Source: Didymodactylos carnosus (lineage: Eukaryota; Rotifera; Eurotatoria; Philodinida; Philodinidae). Taken from it: a DNA stretch of 64,000 bases. The position numbers were made by a program, and so were the translations under genes. Positions 1-12,596 of this stretch are shown here, piece by piece. Location: assembly GCA_905250885.1 (NCBI GenBank), contig CAJNOQ010000182.1, positions 1-64,000 on the forward strand. Direction: 5' to 3'. Under the pieces are notes generated by a model, which searched no databases, had not been told where the DNA came from, and saw only the letters and a list, made by a program, of their open reading frames with translations. Each line of letters opens with the position of its first letter. The stretch's first letter is position 1.

Positions 1-118
1 TACTCACATGAGTAACTGAGTACTCACTGAGTAACAATACTCAGAAATTGTTAGTAGTACCAATATGAGTACTCATGGACGAATTATGAGTAAAGTCGTA
101 CTCATCGTATGAGTACTT
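1..118. repeat. degenerate GAGTAC/GTACTC motif cluster
   Basis: The first ~118 bases hold many copies of GAGTA, ACTCA and the palindromic core GAGTACTCA in both orientations, in otherwise unique DNA. It looks like the edge of a degenerate short-motif repeat or of the subterminal region of a transposon that continues left of the window. The family is not recognised. Confidence 0.45.
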
Positions 119-743
119 TCACTAGGGAGTGAATATAAAATGACTTTTCTGTTGTTTATAACTAGCCCAAGTAGAGCGAACAGTGGACATAAAAACAAGT
201 TCAGACGTGTTCCAAACTACTTGAAGAAAAAGCGTTTCATCAAGCGCCGAGACGCATTTCCTCCGTTCGAATCGCGTTCGCAGGCGCTTTTTGTCTCGTT
301 TTTATCTTGAGTGAAAAATGCGATGCATGTGAAACAATGGCTGAACTTTTTCAATAGTAGGCGCGTCTAGACGACCCAAACATCAGAACATTGGAGACCT
401 TTCGATCGTGAGAAGCGCATTTGGACGCGTTTCCGTTTCTTCTTCGGAAAAAGACACATCTAAGGGCGTCTGCAGTTAAAATGTTTTGTTCATATTGGCC
501 TAAAAGCTCTAAAACGTGTGGCCATGTTTGCACTCTCGAACAAACTCGTTCGCTCGAGATCGAGAGACGCATCTGAACGAACTTTTTTATGAAAATGAGA
601 ATGGACGCGTGTGGATGCTCGTCTGTATGACAAAATTTTCTAACGGACAGATTAATAAAATCAAGTCTGTTTCTGGAAGTTTACGCCGCTTCCGACAAAA
701 TCATCGGCGAACATCTCTCTCTCTCTCTCTCTCGCATATATAC
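119..743. other. unassigned DNA 3' of the last visible DEPDC5 exon
   Basis: No exon of the DEPDC5 C-terminus can be read here on the minus strand, although about 140 residues are still expected from the family. The stretch starts (in gene direction) with a good donor at 743 and carries a CT dinucleotide run at about 714-733. It is most simply intron, with the last exons outside the window; a truncated gene is the alternative. Short open frames on both strands show no recognisable similarity. Confidence 0.4.
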
Positions 744-3700
744 CTCTTAGTGCGTCAAACTCAGCAAATGGATCACATGGTACAGGTACTAGATGGAATG
801 CAACTTGTGCTTCACCGATACCAGTTTTTGTACGAGCTGCCCAACTGTTGATCAAATCACTTAGAATGCATGCTGTCGCCACTAACCAACGTATTTCTAA
901 TTCAAATAGACAATGTGGATTATAATACGAATGATAATGAGCTGTTGCCCATTCAGTACGATCGCTTTTATTAAATGGATCAACATCAACATTGCAGTTT
1001 CGTCGTAAGTCTGGGAGAGGTGGAGAGACAGTCGAAGATCCAATTCGGATCATATTTTCATTATTTCTACTTAACGAAGACAATTGAGCCGATTGTAAAA
1101 CGTGATTAGGTTGTTGTTCACTATGAAAATTCGATTGTATTGATGGTTTGGGTTTACTATCATCACCAATTATTTTTGGTAACAAACGCATCGATTTTCG
1201 ATCACGAAACGCTTCAAAATCCATTGATGGTATATACTCATGGACTTTGAAAAATTCGACTTCAGCATAATCATTAGCTTCTAATCGGACTAAAAGTAAA
1301 ATAACACGTGTTAAACTTCAAATTTACACTTAAGAATATTGTAAAAACGAAATTAAAAATACAAGAATATGAATGACAGATGGCAGTGCTGATACTAATA
1401 TTTTTGAATATTAGATTTGTGAAATGTAAGGTTCCAAGAGCAAATTTGATTTTTCAAACATCTCCATCTGAATACTTACAATCCTTTGTTCTCTCTGTCA
1501 CGATGTAATACAGAAAGAAGCCAAATCGATAATATTCTTTTTCTTGTCCCGTACAATGCCGAATGACACCTTTTGTAAATAATGTCTGAAAATTGATGTG
1601 TTACATTTGTAGATAATTGTAAGAACGTTGCCCTCATTTTAACTAACTTGTAGAAATTTTAATGCCATTTGTTCATTTTCAATATCTGTACAATGTTCAA
1701 TACACCACCAAACAGCTTCGACACTGATGAATGAATAGTCCGGTAATACTCGTGCATTTAGATCAGATACGAATGGTAGTGATTTAAAAGCTTGCGTAGG
1801 CAACGATGATAAATCGCCATTCAATATTTGTTCAGCTGAGAATGTTTGTACTGGTCTAGTACGAAAAAAAAGCAAATTTGAAATATTAGTATGTGTGAGA
1901 GTAAAGTAACATTACTTATTTGATCTTTTTGACAAATCGATCTTTTTCTTACCGGTGACAGGATCCAACGGCTATTAAGAAAAGGCATAATGAACGGTTG
2001 ACAATATCAATTAAAGATTTGCGACGTTCTTACTCTGTACACACGCTCTTGAGCAAGATATTTTAGTTTATTTAACATATGTAAAAATCGAATAAAATGT
2101 TCAATATATTGGTAAAATTGTTCGGGTGTTAATTCTGCTCGACTATCACATCTTCGAGCGCCAGATTCAATCATTTTCGGTGTATATTCAAAGCTGGCTG
2201 GCATAAGAACTAAACGTGTACGCCAATATTTCATCGTCTAGTCAGACAATGAGAAGAAATAGGTGAAAAAGTATATTTCACTTCGTTGTTATTAATTACT
2301 TCAAGTAATTGATTGTCTCCAGTACCATGTGTACAAACAACATTATCAACAGAATTCCAAGGATACTGTTCTAAATTTTCTGGTTGTAATTTAAATTGGG
2401 CTGGATCATAAAATGCAGAATCGGGTGCTTGAAAACGATATTTATAATCCACACATTTTGCTGGATTTGGATGTCTAAAAAGAGCAAAATAATTACACGG
2501 AGAAACAACTTGCGGACCACTTCATCACAGTTTATGTGATTTGATTTCTGTAGAGCGGGTACCTTGAGGCTTGTGTAGGTAACGCGACACTGCACTGATC
2601 AAGTTTTTTTGAATTTTTTTCATCGGAAAATCGATAGGGGCACTTCACAAGACGTAGCTTCTCATGCTGATCACGAATCTGACTTTTTTTTGAAGAAAAC
2701 AAAATAATTTTCAATATAAAAATTTTTATTTCAATTTTCTGACCTAGACATGTTCAAAAAATTTTGAAAACATACCATTAAATAGAGAATTCAATTCTCT
2801 ACAAAATGGCTCATTTTGTTTTGAGATCTATTTTTCAGTCGAGACACTATGGCTGCTTGAACATTTCAGCTTCTGCCTTGGTCTAAAAGCCTCAGAGAAT
2901 TTTTCGAACTTTATTTTCAGCTGGAGTCTTTTCAGGAAACCCAGAACTACACAGACTATAAGTATGAAGTTTTCTGGACAACGTTTAGTGCCTAAAAGTG
3001 ATGCGACAAAAAAGTGTGCCACAGCGTTACCAAAAATGTCACAGCGTTACGTTACAAAATCGATTTTTCTAGGCGTGCGGAAGGGTTTGAGAAAAAGTAT
3101 TTTTTTATTAAAAGAAAGCTTTTAGCTCCTCTACAAATTTGCCTCTAGAAACTGTGTACAAACACAGGCTGTATATCTGAACAGCGAATTGAGCTGTGTA
3201 ACACAGCTCAATTCGCAGGAAATCAGAGCTGTATCAGGCGTTCTCAAAAAATAGGGACCTTTCTGTCACAGCGTTACTCGCCGAAAAATCTTTCTAGAAG
3301 CTCGAATCTTGAACCGAAAATCCTCATTCTTATATCGTAAGTAGAGTTTGGTGAGCTGCATCGAATGACCAGAACGAACCTTTTAGCGCCTACAGTTTTC
3401 GAGAAAAATGCAAATTACTGTGTCCACATGTCACAGCGTTACCTTTCGACAAGCCGCTTGCATCAATGCAATCAACTAAACAAAGGACAATATTCAAGGA
3501 AAAATTCCTTAAAGCTCCTCATAATTTAATCTGCTTTAGAAAAATGTTTTTGCTATTTCTACGAGCAGAAATATCAGAAAGAGTTCGCTTATCTTTTTTT
3601 CTATTATGGATCTAATGGACTTTTTATTTTTAATATATCACGAACAGAAGAGGTCTCCTCTACTTATACTCTTCTTATTTCATCAATAATACCGTTTGAG

Positions 3701-6700
3701 TTTTCAAACTATATATAATAAAAAAGGACGGGAACGTATAAGGTCAGAAATCGGTCCACTCTCTTTTCCGAGTAAAAATGGGTTCACATAAACGAAAAAC
3801 GCCGCACAATTCCATAACAGATGAAAACAGATACATCTGTTAGCTAAAACCCCTTAATTTCTCCACAATATCGTTCCCATAGGCGACCTCAAAACAAGTC
3901 CTACATGATCAATAAACGATACCTCTATCATACTTCTCACACACAAGTAGACTAACAAAACACATGAATCGATAGCCCTTGAAATCCTCTACAAACTGAG
4001 CTAGTCAGAGTATCTCAACCGGTTGCGCCAGCCCGCACAGACATGCACAAGAAACGTTCAAAGAACACTCTTTTAGTCAATATTTTCTGAGAAAACGAAA
4101 AAGTATACTCTTTTCTATAATATACTATTCGATAGCCCTTGAAATTCCCTACAAACTGTGAAAGGGCGTTATAGACGGCCGAGAGATATATTATTTTGCT
4201 CAGAATTCTTTGCTCTATCCGGCTATATGATTTGAAAAATTTTTTGACCAAAAACCAAAGACTTGGTTTTTAAGCGGTCAGGTTTTCCAGAAACCATATT
4301 AGCAGGTTTTCTCACAATAAGACGACATCGACCTCATCTAATAGAAAAATCTTCAAGCTATGCAACACAATATTCTGAAGTGTTCCAGCTTTTACTGAAA
4401 CATCAAAAAGAAAGGAGTTCCTACGATTATGACATGCTTTACTGCATAAATAATACCCAAACACTTCTTTTGCATATCTATAATGGTTGACTCCAGCAGT
4501 CTAGACATTCTGACTAGCTTAGTTTGTAGAGAATTTGAAGGGCTATCCAACGGAATATCTTTAAAACATACAGAATTTTTCACCAGTACAGGAAAACTGC
4601 ACGTGTTCCGCGTACTCCAACGCTTCTTTTGTATGTCTTTGGTAACTTGCCCGACCAGTCGAGACATTCCGACTAGCTCAGTTTGTAGGGAATTTGAAGG
4701 GCTATCGAACAGTATACTACAGAGAAGTGTGTAATTTTTCCTTTTGGGAGAAAATATGACTAAGGAATGTTCTACTGGTGTCTTCGGCACTCGAACACTT
4801 CTTTTGGATGTCTGTGATGACTGGCCGAACGGATCAAGACATTCCGACTGGAGTTTGTAGGGAATTTCAAGGGCTATCGAATAGTATATTATAGAAAAGA
4901 GTATACTTTTTCGTTTTCTCAGAAAATATTGACTAAAAGAGTGTTCTTTGAACGTTTCTTGTGCATGTCTGTGCGGGCTGGCGCAACCGGTTGAGATACT
5001 CTGACTAGCTCAGTTTGTAGAGGATTTCAAGGGCTATCGATTCATGTGTTTTGTTAGTCTACTTGTGTGTGAGAAGTATGATAGAGGTATCGTTTATTGA
5101 TCATGTAGGACTTGTTTTGAGGTCGCCTATGGGAACGATATTGTGGAGAAATTAAGGGGTTTTAGCTAACAGATGTATCTGTTTTCATCTGTTATGGAAT
5201 TGTGCGGCGTTTTTCGTTTATGTGAACCCATTTTTACTCGGAAAAGAGAGTGGACCGATTTCTGACCTTATACGTTCCCGTCCTTTGCCACTAAGACGAG
5301 TTATCAAATTCAGAGTGTTTTTATCAATTTTTTTTTATCAAAGTTTTTGGTGAAAATCTCAGTAATTAATTATTCGACGTCAAAATTCGAGAAAAAAACA
5401 AAGTGGTCGGATAGGATAAAAAAAGTATATCATTCTGCTCGGTTTACGACGCTGACTCCGAATATGATATTTTTATTGCATGAAAAGTAAGTTGTAGTGT
5501 AGAAAATAGCGAATTACGGGTAAAATTCCGATTTCTTCGCGCCTAATTCAGAAAAAATGTACTTTCTCAGTAAAGAAACAAATTTAAAAAAAAGGCGATG
5601 CATTCTGTCAAAGCTCGTTTAATGGCGGTCCTAATGAAATAAAAAAGTCGGCTTCATCTCTTCACAAAAAAAACGAGATAGGTTTGCAAAATTATTTAGG
5701 AACTTTGTACAGGGAGAGTCCAAGTCGTCCATACTCAATAGACCTTTGACTTCAACTTCGATCAAGTATCATTCTCATGCTCAGTTTTTAATACTGAATT
5801 CGAAAAAAATACTTTTGAAAAGTTAGAAGACGGAAAAAGAAAAAAACTTGAACTTTTTTTAAACCAGAGGATTTTTCGAAATTTGAGATCCTTCTATTAT
5901 TTTGAAGATTTTTCATTCGAAAACCAATTTTTTAAAGTTAGAATGTAGATATCAGAGCTCCGTATAGACTCAAAAATCTGAGTTCAGTCCGAGTCCACGA
6001 AAAACAGTTTTTTCAGTCGATGGACTCTAAAACAGCAGTCCACAAAATAAAAACAACCTGTTTTTCCTCGATTCAAGTGAATCCAAAATTTTTTCGCGTC
6101 CAGACCAATCCATAGTCTGGAAAATTTGAGTCCTGTCTGAGTCCATGAACTGAGACAATTTTCAGTCCAGTCCATTCGGAGCTCTAGTAGATATTCTGGA
6201 TCAGCTCGTCGAGCTCTATCGAATGATGTATAATTAAGCCAAAAGTAAAATGATGTGAAAAATTTGAATTTGGTGCACCTTACATTTATCTAAGTAGTAT
6301 TATGCTATGAAGGAACGCCCGATTATATATAAGACAGAACTAGCATTGTTTCATAGAGCTTGTGTTCATCAGAGAAGTAAGAATGCTCTTTATTTCAAAC
6401 AAACATCCGAATCAAATATATTTTTTTCTTCATTTTTCCTTTTGTGCCGTTACTGCTATTAGAGGCAAAATATCGTATGAGCGATATTCAAAAACAGTGA
6501 ATTTTATTGAGCAGAAGAGATATTGGCACTTCATAGATAAATTTATCATAATTAGAAAGAAATATAATGTGAAATAATCATGTCTACCTTTGAGAATTAT
6601 CGTAAAACACTCTCCAAATGGTATGTGTATAATAATTAATTATTCAAATTGTATAGTTGGTCACAGTTCTTGAAAGTTTTACAAAATTTCTAGAATATTG

Positions 6701-9700
6701 ATAAGTTCCTCCAAATTTCTGAAACGCAGCCAGTCAACAGTATTTTATATCAGTCGCTTCCTAATGTACCGTAGTTTGATCTGATAACACTATTTTAAAT
6801 TAATTGATAACAATTTGATCTACTTACTGTGGTTTATGTTGCTGTACATAAATTTCTACACTATCTTCGGTTGAATTTTCACCAATTACAAGACTGAGAG
6901 TATGATAGATACGTCCCACACTAGAATCAACAAACGAATATCCTAATTTCATAAGCTGAAGCTGATGTCATATGTAAAGTATAATGCAAAACATGTCTTT
7001 CTCCTTTTTCATTACCTTAGCAAACCATCAATATCAAGACTTTTATAACCCGATTGAGTTATTGAATCTTCCATTTTTTTTCTGATAAAGTCTGGCATAA
7101 CCACCATTTGAAAACCCTTTGAAAAAAATTCTTACAGAAGTAAAAATCAAGCAGTGTAAATGAAGCTGAAATATTTTATACCTGTGAGAGCCGCTGATCA
7201 ATTAATTCATCTAGTATGGCTTTTCGTCGACGAAGCGTGGCATCTTGCCTATTAAATTTTAATAATTCAAATAATTATTTTAAAAGGCAAACTAAACATA
7301 CATACGTGCCATCAGTTCCACTTTCGGTGACTGCCAATTTTTTCTTTGGTGGCAACATATAAATTAATGTATATGAATTTTGCTTATATTCACGATTAAT
7401 TTCTTCCATTGGTGGAACATAATCAAATGTTAGAGGTAAACAGGCTGGAATCGTTAAAGATCTCCAATCAATGCCTTAAACGAAGCAAAATAACGATTAA
7501 TAATGTGTACATATTATCTTAAAGATGCTAATTTTCTTCAAAGTGACTAAACTAATCTGCCAGAACTGTTAGTTCACATCTCTTTACTCAATCACATCGA
7601 GAATAAAATAGAAAAAGAATAAAAGATACCAGTAATCATTCCTGCATTCCATGGTTCAACACCAGTTGGTCCCCATAGGATAGCTTTTGGTTTTTCTTCT
7701 AGAACAATAATATCTTAATAGAGCAATAGACATCATCCACATAAAGTGATGCCTACTCTTTGATAATGGTTTTGTTGTGGGTATTGGGGATTTATGCCCC
7801 TGTAATATTTTCGAATCTTGATCTACCATTGAACCTGTTCTTCTCTTCGATGGTATCACTTGATCATCTCCAGTATCATCTGAATTGTTGGCCTTCTCGA
7901 TCATTCTCACAGGAGATTGAACAACTCTATAAAACAATGAAAATTTATTTGTAATTCTCTTCTTTATTAGAGGAACAAAAAGCAAATCTACTCACCTTCT
8001 TGGTCTGCTTGTGCCATTCAAATCACTTCCCATTTTTGAATGCTGGTGTTTAGGTAACAAATGTCTTATCATTTTTGTAGTTCCTGGCACTACCTGTGAG
8101 AAGTATAAAAATTAGTATAATTCGGTTGATGTTGTTTAAAACATACCCTATGAGCATGTGCAAATAAATTCACTGGAATCTTTCTTGTCGTTTTATCATT
8201 TGGCCTCAAATGATGGAAATGCCATGGCACATCATTGGGACCTTGAATACAAAAGATAGAATTTACCAAGTATTGTATGAAAATAAACTAGTTCATTCTA
8301 TATACCTATCGGAAATGTATGTGCCCATCGTCGACGGGTGTATGTCATTGGTATTCTAATGTCAGCTGGAGCGAACGGATTGAACAATGCTTTTGGAGGT
8401 GGATGAAGTCTTGCATGACCTTCTGTAAAAAATGTTTCTGCACTTTGAGCCATCTGTCGAAATATACTTGGTTGCTGTGTATAGGATGAATTGTAAATAT
8501 GATTGATACTTGATGGTTGATGAAATGTCAGAGCCAAATCATCTTTGATACTACCATCTAGGACAAAAACATAAAATATTGTTGTAGACAACACTAAATG
8601 CTGACTATACTCGAGTAATTTGTGTTACTGTTGTACCGTTCAGGGAACTTAAAATATATAATATGTATTGGATAGAACTCAATGAGATGACTCTAATGAG
8701 GTGTTATCGACTTCTGTTTAGCTTGATTATGAGATGACTGACTCAAAAAATAATTCTGCACAGGTTACATTGTATTTCTGCGCACATGCTGATAAATGCA
8801 CATCAAAGAATCGGCACATATCTAGAAAGAGCAGTCTAGCAAAGACAAATTTGCTGATGTATGATCAGTTATTTATTTCTCAGACACAGGAATTAACGAT
8901 TTTCCTCGAAGTTTCGACAAAACTCTACGTATATTTTTCTTAAATATTGTACGTCAATGAATTCTGAACTTGTGCTAAACATGGAAAGTTAGTCATAGTT
9001 AAGTCTCTATCATTTTTGAGTATGAATGAAAGATATACTTTGACCGAGATCTCTAGCAATCCCCAATAAATAAAATCATCTAATCAAAGTCAAAAACTGG
9101 GAGGAATTGTAGTATTAGTCGTGTAGGGTGGGATGACAATAATACTTTCAAAAATTCACGAACAGTTTGAGGAGGCAGGTCAAGAGGAGCATATTTTTCA
9201 AAAACTGGGTTATCGTGAAGAAAAAACATGTTGAAGATCTGCTCTTTGTGTCATTTAGACAACCTTGAAAGTTGCTTTTATCTGATTTTATATTGGAAAG
9301 CATATGAAGATATCACTGCAGAAATTTGCTATCCTGGCTCTCATCCAAATCCTCAAAATCACAACTTGTGATCTGAAAACGACCGCGTTCCACATACTTT
9401 TATAAGTAGGAGTTGGAGTTTCACATACTCTTTGATAGTACTACACGGTGGACATGGTCAGGTTTTGACGAACTACAGTCGTGTGTACAGTGTATGGACG
9501 AACCAGTTTTCTAACATATCGAATATGAACGGTACAATAGTATATAATATGGATACGTACTTAAGATCAGTCGTAATTCTTTGTCACTATCATTATCTAT
9601 CCAAGGATTATGACCGTTATTGTGATTAATCAATATTCCGCCACTAATTTTAATTTCATCATCTTCACATGGCGTTGGATCTACTTAAACAAAAGTTTTG

Positions 9701-12188
9701 ATAATAAAATATACGTACATGTTACTAAATTGATTATACGTACAACGTACATAACCCATAGTGACATGACGTTTTTTTAAATGATCGGTTGTTCTAGCAG
9801 AATCTGAAGCATATTTATCAATATATGGATTTTTAACTGATCTAAAAAAAAGAATAAAAAGAACTTGTATAATTAGAACAGAGAAATAAATAAATAGTAT
9901 TTACCCTTTTGGCTGTGTTCTGAATACTTGATCATCATAGTCTTCACCAGATAAATGTGGTACTTTAATAAAACTCTCTTCAATCGACGAACTAGAATCA
10001 ATTGGTTCTAAAAAAGAATAGTTTAGTTATTAATTCTATTCAAAACACGAAATAATTTTTACTTAGTTTATCCTTTTTTATACGATTAGTATCGAACAGT
10101 AATCTTGGTGTATATCGTTTAAAACATGAGGGAGCGGTTGAACTATGATAATAACTAAAGTAACAAAAATTAAATAGAGTAGATAATACTCCCTCTTGGA
10201 TCTGTTTCATCAAACCTTAAGTTCATCCAGTGAGGGATCTGATAATCTCGAGCAACATTAATACTCTCATTAAAAAATTTAAATAATGGAACAGCGAATA
10301 ACGGTTGCTCACCCAAGCAAACTAGATCACTACCAATTCCTAAAGTATGACAAAAAAAAAGCAACATTCAATCACATAAACTGCCGTTAATCTGAACCAG
10401 TCACTTTTTTTAATGATTCTATATTAGCTGACGAATCAAGAAGAATCACTAAATAAACTTTCTTGATGCAATCTTCAACTACATTGCCAATAAAATTTCA
10501 AAATTGTATACCGTTATCTAACACTCGTTGTTTTGTGGTATTTGCTAATTCTCGATCAACTTCGAACACTCCACCACCTGGTGTGATAATTAACGACATT
10601 TGACCAAGGCGATCAAATGGACGATCAACATAATGTCGTTCAAATACTGAAAAATATCAATATAAAAGATTAAATTACACAAAATGCGTTCTCAATTCTT
10701 ACCACTTGATGATAAATTTAATGTTTCAAGAAAATTTCCTTCTGCTGCACATGATATTGTTGCTTTCGGTACTTTATCATCTTTCAAACGTCTACGATGA
10801 TAATTCAAAACGTAATCTTTATATTCGACGATAACTTGTTTGATTCTAATTAATTTTGGTAACCAATCATCGTAACGTTCATTCTGATAAATAACTCTAG
10901 AAAAAAGAGACAATATATATTGTATGATCGTAGTCTATAATTATGTTTGATAAAAATGATTTCTATAATTTAGTTTACTAACCGATAAAAATCTTCGTAG
11001 AATCGTCCACGATAATCTCGTGTGATACAATAACGCATTTGTTCTGGAAAATCTTCAAGTTCTGAAGCATTGTAAAATACACGAGAAAATAACGTCATTG
11101 TAACATCATGTTGACATGAAAATTGCTAGATGAAAAATAAATCAAATGTTATTGTGTACAATATATGAAAAATAATTAAAAAAATATACAATATTACCTT
11201 CCATCTTGTAAATAAATCAGATAAAAATCCATCAACTGCTTTTTCATAATATGTATCACCATTCAAATCAAAATCCCACATTTCTTTACTCATTTGTAAA
11301 AATAATGTACAACATGCGCTCAATGAACGAAATACAAACTACAAAAGAGAAAAACAAATATAAGTTAATTATCGATTAACAAGTGGAAAAGATAAACACA
11401 CTTTTGTATGTTTTGTGACATAACCGGATGATACACGATAGGGTGCATTTTTCACCCACAGACCATAAACAGTAGCACTACAATAAAATTAGAAAAATAT
11501 ATTATTGGTATGTAAGTTAGAAATAAATAGCAAACTAACCGCATGCTAAATATTTCAAAACATTTCTTTAGATAAACAGTAGTATTAACCTAAGTTAAAA
11601 TAATAATTAAGATCAAAAATCAAACGAAGAAAACCAAGTGATGAGATTCCATACTAGTTTTCTTGTAAAACGCCACATATCTCCACGACTAAAATACTGT
11701 TCTCTTAACGTTAACTCCACTAAATAAAGTTCAAAATCCTAAAACAACAAAAACATTTATTTGATATTGTTTTTATCTAGTTCTTCACACAAGATACAAA
11801 CCTCTGGTTTAGATACTTTATGTATATTATATTTTTCATATAGTTTTATAGGAAATGTTTTTGCAATATTTAAATCAATGATAATTTCTAAAATATTATT
11901 GTGAATTCATCATGATTGACACAAAACTGTTGATGCTTTACCTGGTGTACGAGCATTCTGGTTTTCTTTGACTTCATCCACTTGTAAAACGATTCTTTTA
12001 GTACCATCTTCAATTAGATCAAGTACGAACAAATCACCTTTTGCTAAATTTGCTTTTGATACTGTAAGTGGTACATCATTTACTACAAACGGCAAATTAG
12101 AAGAAAGTTAAAATTTAAAGTTATGCGTATGAATACGTACACGATGCTCCTGGTGTTCGTACTGTGCCATTCACTTTACATAACAATC
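744..12188 (-). CDS. DEPDC5: DEPDC5/Iml1 homologue, GATOR1 complex subunit (3' end outside window)
   Basis: Large subunit of GATOR1, which restrains mTORC1 by acting on Rag GTPases at the lysosome. More than 20 exons can be read on the minus strand in the order of the animal protein. They run from the N-terminal domain (12188-11500) and the block with MWDFDLNGD and [10 protein letters not shown] (near 11290) to [14 protein letters not shown] (near 10330). NPFAP and [11 protein letters not shown] follow (8400-8310), then [15 protein letters not shown] (7475), [12 protein letters not shown] (2230), the DEP domain (1855-1480) and the C-terminal domain (1289-744: [23 protein letters not shown]). 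Well-supported exons include 1916-1971, 1648-1855, 1480-1585, 744-1289 and 11942-12082. The first visible exon (12141-12188) enters in phase 2, so the start codon lies upstream and is not resolved. Most introns are about 50-100 bp; those at ~2476-6828 (with repeats) and ~8558-9571 are long. Family assignment is near certain; individual exon edges are hand-called. Confidence 0.95.
3018..3442. repeat. recurrent CACAGCGTTAC motif
   Basis: The 11-mer CACAGCGTTAC occurs four times, near 3021, 3040, 3267 and 3431, mostly preceded by TGT. It lies inside the large DEPDC5 intron, in DNA that is not otherwise tandemly repeated. This spaced recurrence resembles subterminal motifs of a DNA transposon. 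No coding potential is seen. Confidence 0.6.
3184..3216. repeat. perfect 15-bp hairpin with 3-nt loop
   Basis: GCGAATTGAGCTGTG is followed by TAA and then its exact reverse complement. It lies between the CACAGCGTTAC motifs in the large DEPDC5 intron. A perfect 15-bp stem is unlikely by chance locally; its role is unknown. Confidence 0.85.
3725..5286. mobile_element. long fold-back (TIR) element with internal ~165-bp tandem modules
   Basis: The arms 3725-4158 and 4852-5286 are near-exact reverse complements of about 434 bp, beginning AGGACGGGAACG and ending CGTTCCCGTCCT. The ~690-bp centre contains same-orientation imperfect modules starting near 4461, 4621, 4797 and 4953. Each module carries GACATTCTGACTAGC-like and TTTGTAG-GAATTT-AAGGGCTATC-like blocks. 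The arms also contain the module in inverted form. No transposase is seen and no clear target-site duplication was found. The near-identity of the arms suggests a recent or conversion-maintained non-autonomous element of Foldback or Mutator style, inside a DEPDC5 intron. Confidence 0.85.
5632..5952 (+). repeat. dispersed repeat R1, copy 1
   Basis: About 320 bp that recurs in reverse orientation at about 30185-30513, with the same blocks in the same order (AAAGTCGGCTTCATCTCTTC, ACTTTGTACAGGGAGAGTCC, GTTAGAATGTAGATATC). It is a member of an interspersed repeat family. In both copies it abuts the same small MITE, so it may be part of a larger composite. No coding potential is recognised. Confidence 0.85.
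5953..6186. mobile_element. hAT-type MITE with 8-bp TSD GTAGATAT
   Basis: This 234-bp element has imperfect TIRs beginning YAGAGCTCCGWATRGACT. It is flanked by exact direct repeats GTAGATAT at 5945-5952 and 6187-6194. The interior is rich in GAGTCCA/TGGACTC motifs. An 8-bp duplication with short TIRs is the hAT signature. It lies in the large DEPDC5 intron, next to repeat R1. Confidence 0.85.
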
Positions 12189-12596
12189 TAATTCAAATAA
12201 AAAACATTAATTAATGGAAAAAATGCCAATTAAGCAGATTTTATTGCGCGAATTCTGTCTGTTGATGAGTCTGTTTCTATCCTAAAATTCGAGATTGATT
12301 GCCTTCTTACCATTATCACGCGACACCTAGAACAGCCTAAGACTGTTTTATTCACGAAAAGTGAGTCATCAAGGGTCCCCGACCTGTAATAAAAATGGCT
12401 CCAGCCAAACAACACCAAAAGAATAATAAAAAATAACAAAATGAAGTAAAAAAGTAGTATTACTTTTTTGGCGGAACATCAAAGAGCGTGGGTATTTGGG
12501 ATCCTCCCCCCCAATCCCTCACAGGCAACGTGGTATCCAAACTTTTTTAAAAATATAAGCAAAAAAGAACAAATATAAATTCTTCACTGGCAAACG
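12189..12596. other. non-coding stretch upstream of first visible DEPDC5 exon
   Basis: This holds the intron acceptor side for the exon at 12188 and then DNA with no recognised gene. A C-rich patch lies near 12510. It may include the 3' tail of the neighbouring LINE fragment. The missing first coding exon of DEPDC5 is expected upstream of here and was not identified. Confidence 0.4.

Noticed and set aside
4263-4790. Open frames on both strands inside the fold-back element
   Set aside because: They arise from the repeated modules read in both directions; no domain, start context or splice signals.
12230-12439. 69-codon hydrophobic minus-strand frame as DEPDC5 first exon
   Set aside because: It has no similarity to the DEPDC5 N-terminus and no compatible donor leading to 12188 in phase 2 was found.
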